From: Saccharibacillus brassicae
Lineage (GTDB): Bacteria; Bacillota; Bacilli; Paenibacillales; Paenibacillaceae
Length of the DNA: 64,000 nt
Assembly: GCF_006542275.1 (NCBI RefSeq)
Contig: NZ_CP041217.1
Coordinates: forward strand, 977,501-1,041,500
Direction of reading: 5' to 3'
Below, one piece after another: positions 63,802-64,000 of this stretch (position 1 is the first letter of the stretch; every line of letters starts with the position of its first letter). The notes beneath the pieces were generated by a model, which saw only the letters and a program-made list of their open reading frames with translations, was not told the origin of the DNA and did not search any database. A program made the position numbers and the translations under genes.

Positions 63802-64000
63802 ATGAAATCAACCGAGAAATGGGGCGCTTTCGTCCTCAGCGCAGCCGTGCTGCTGAGCGCCCCCGGTTATGCGCACGCCGCCGGAATCGTCGCGGACGGC
63901 ACGCTTCCCCAGCCCAGCTGGACGTCCGCTTCCGTCTACGACACTTCGTCCGCATCGGCGCATGATGTCCGTTTCGTCAAATCGCGCGGCCTCGTCTACA
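63802..64000 (+). CDS. Secreted protein, N-terminal part (cut by window edge)
   Basis: Only 66 codons are inside the window. The product starts MKSTEKWGAFVLSAAVLLSA and has a signal peptide likely cut after AHA (about residue 26). The mature part begins AGIVADGTLPQPSW and has no family I can name. A six-codon frame ATG GAA ACT CTT TTA TGA at 63788 overlaps the start, and no strong ribosome-binding site is seen at normal distance, so the start could use translational coupling. A cre-like site upstream suggests catabolite control, as for many secreted enzymes. Confidence 0.75.
   Translation, partial: MKSTEKWGAFVLSAAVLLSAPGYAHAAGIVADGTLPQPSWTSASVYDTSSASAHDVRFVKSRGLVY

Overview
This window is a chromosomal housekeeping segment of a GC-rich, spore-forming member of the Paenibacillaceae. 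Saccharibacillus or a close Paenibacillus relative is my best guess, made from gene content, gene order and GC-rich codon use without any database search. Supporting signs are a spo0B-obg pair of the Bacillales type, a Firmicutes L27 with a cleavable N-terminal extension plus its protease Prp, a T-box valS leader, a cobA-hemD fusion, a YesMN-type two-component pair beside a LplABC-like sugar ABC transporter, and a copper-amine-oxidase-N (stalk) protein.

Layout, left to right. An rRNA operon lies on the minus strand (23S 5' end, spacer without tRNA, 16S, tandem promoters; 1-2655). Almost everything from 2.8 to 43.1 kb is also on the minus strand. Threonine/phenylalanine genes pheB-hom-thrB-pheA (2.8-6.6 kb) are followed by spo0B-obgE, rplU-prp-rpmA and rng (7-11.8 kb). 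Next comes the division and cell-shape block maf-radC-mreBCD-minCD (11.9-17.8 kb), then valS-folC-murC behind a T-box leader (17.9-23.9 kb). The tetrapyrrole operon hemA-hemX-sirC-like-hemC-cobA/hemD-hemB-hemL plus an RluA-type pseudouridine synthase spans 24-33 kb. An unknown gene, engB, lon, ispG, clpX, clpP, tig and a frameshifted hypothetical fill 33-43 kb.

From 43.3 kb the window becomes more accessory. It holds a plus-strand tRNA-Arg(TCT), a secreted stalk-domain protein, and a minus-strand block made of two permeases, a solute-binding lipoprotein, a histidine kinase and an AraC-type regulator. Opposite that block stands a MarR-GNAT fusion gene, separated from it by a tandem array of 45-bp palindromic units. 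A secreted asparaginase, a GNAT protein and a complete seven-gene Mrp/Mnh Na+/H+ antiporter operon (55.5-61.7 kb) follow. The window closes with a methyltransferase, a membrane-anchored L7/L12-CTD-like protein, a 51-residue small ORF and the start of a secreted protein cut by the window edge.

The hem operon supplies heme, with a siroheme branch through the CobA and SirC-like proteins. Spo0B/Obg, MinCD/MreBCD, Lon/ClpXP/trigger factor and Prp/L27 are core growth, quality-control and sporulation functions. The regulatory DNA is the least ordinary part: hairpin repeats inside the valS T-box leader, the palindrome array at 51.6 kb, and cre-like sites before the sugar transporter and the last gene. 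I see no mobile element, prophage or CRISPR array.
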